From the NCBI GenBank assembly GCA_027886185.1, contig WOAB01000583.1, positions 5,642,001-5,706,000 on the forward strand: a stretch of DNA of 64,000 nt, read 5' to 3'. The notes under the pieces were generated by a model. It had not been told where the DNA came from and searched no databases. It saw only the letters and a program-made list of their open reading frames with translations. The translations under genes and the position numbers were made by a program. Source of the stretch: Rheum nobile (taxonomy: Eukaryota > Streptophyta > Magnoliopsida > Caryophyllales > Polygonaceae). The number at the start of each line of letters is the position of its first letter. Positions within the stretch are counted from its first letter, which is position 1. Of this stretch, positions 63,542 to 64,000 are shown in pieces.

Positions 63542-64000
63542 ATGGTGAACACAAGAAATACTATTCGCACTGGTGCTGGGCCGAGCAATAATTCTAGACC
63601 AATCATAAGAGATGATCCGGACCGTGTGGAGGAACACGACTCTATGTCTCAGAACAACCCTGGAGGCAATGACCATGATGCGGTCAACGCTCCAATGGTT
63701 TTCGATGCAGTAGACGTTGCAGCTATTCGAGGAATATTCATGCAGGCATTCGCTGATGTTATGCGACATGTCCCACCGCAGGCACAAGATGTGCCAGTTC
63801 TGCCAGTAGCTCCTAGGTTCGAGGAACCTAATGTCCATATACCCCGTAATGAGACGGCCAGGAATAAGGGTGATTATGGTCGAGCGCTGAAGACCATCAA
63901 CTCTATAAGGCCGGACAGTTATGACAGAAAAGGAGAGCCGGTTAGGGTGGCTCATTGGTTTTCCCATATGGAGCGGTTATTCCGCAATATCGAGTGCACC
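63542..64000 (+). CDS. Gypsy-B2 gag (copy 2), runs off the window
   Basis: MVNTRNTIRTGAGPSNN from ATG 63542, open for 153 codons to the window end at the HWFSHMERLFRNIECT part of the capsid domain. It has several substitutions against copy 1 (for example DHDAV for DHDEV and RHVPP for RPVAP) but no stop. Pol presumably follows this copy, so it may be the one joined to the rest of the element. Confidence 0.85.
   Translation, partial: MVNTRNTIRTGAGPSNNSRPIIRDDPDRVEEHDSMSQNNPGGNDHDAVNAPMVFDAVDVAAIRGIFMQAFADVMRHVPPQAQDVPVLPVAPRFEEPNVHIPRNETARNKGDYGRALKTINSIRPDSYDRKGEPVRVAHWFSHMERLFRNIECT

Larger units (their letters stand above)
51277..64000 (+). mobile_element. Gypsy-B2: Tekay-like element, 5' LTR split by Athila-3, 3' part beyond window
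   Basis: 5' LTR 51277-51989 plus 58757-60203, primer site, leader, ORF0 and gag, then a second copy of leader, ORF0 and the start of gag by tandem duplication, running off the window. Pol would lie to the right. The gag retains a normal capsid domain, so this element had coding capacity when it inserted. Confidence 0.87.
60301..64000 (+). repeat. Tandem duplication, 2040-bp period, of leader + ORF0 + gag
   Basis: 60301-62340 is repeated from 62341 to the window end at a constant offset of 2040 bases, with no indel seen in about 1660 bp. The joint lies at GTCTTC(G/A)AAGGCTCTGAA, where the end of gag copy 1 meets the start of leader copy 2. The copies differ by scattered substitutions. Confidence 0.95.

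Noticed and set aside
1..64000. tRNA, rRNA or other RNA genes
   Set aside because: The only tRNA-like matches are primer-binding sites next to LTRs; no cloverleaf or rRNA sequence was recognised on reading.

Overview
This window is plant nuclear DNA, almost certainly eudicot repeat-rich heterochromatin. It holds no intact host gene. Nearly every base belongs to nested transposable elements of plant type: SIRE-like Ty1/copia, Tekay/Del-like, Athila-like and Tat-like Ty3/gypsy, a Mutator-like (MULE) transposase gene with spliceable introns, Helitron-type 3' ends, and a segment carrying fragments of plant nuclear genes (RPL37, ATIC/purH, chloroplast chaperonin-60 beta, a BOI/SBP1-type RING E3 ligase). 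Species cannot be fixed from sequence alone.

Layout. 1-2694: 3' part of a plus-strand Tekay-like gypsy (here Gypsy-C) with a large deletion, inserted in the gag of a SIRE-like copia. 2695-10237 plus 25317-25403: that copia (gag end, pol, an extra third ORF, 3' LTR). 10238-25311: a non-autonomous Tekay-like gypsy (Gypsy-A) with both LTRs and a perfect 5-bp target duplication (ACTAG), nested in the copia LTR. Gypsy-A is itself interrupted at about 14811-20158 by a minus-strand Athila-like relic (Athila-1) joined head-to-head to an inverted copy of its LTR. 25404-28250: MULE transposase gene, cut by a complete non-autonomous Tat-like element (28251-31788, TSD CCAGT). About 32560-44885: a putative gene-fragment-carrying MULE, into which Athila-2 (33094-38681, TSD ACCAC) is inserted. 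44886-48823: AT-rich intergenic DNA with a 61-bp tandem array, two Helitron-like 3' ends and a 62-bp minisatellite. 48824-51276: LTR and leader of Gypsy-B1. 51277 to the window end: Gypsy-B2 of the same family, its LTR split by a very young Athila-3 (51990-58751, TSD AGCTC). The B2 internal region carries an extra ORF upstream of gag, and leader+ORF0+gag is tandemly duplicated with a 2040-bp period.

Function. No element here is visibly autonomous. Gypsy-A, Tat-1 and Athila-1/2/3 have no reverse transcriptase or integrase between their termini and would need enzymes from relatives; the gypsy-C and copia pol genes are broken by stops, frameshifts or deletions. Nesting gives a relative order: copia before Gypsy-C and Gypsy-A, Gypsy-A before Athila-1; MULE before Tat-1; Gypsy-B2 before Athila-3.

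The most unusual signal is a family of short GC-rich, near-palindromic words (type CCGCGACCGCGG). They occur in clusters in the U3 promoter half of five different LTR families from two gypsy lineages, against a strongly AT-rich background, and again inside the gag linker of the Athila-like elements. The other unusual signals are the ORF upstream of gag in Gypsy-B, with an N-terminal MGAC-x-S acylation-like motif, and the chimeric run of captured exons at 42.2-44.1 kb. All identifications are from reading the sequence; no database search was run.
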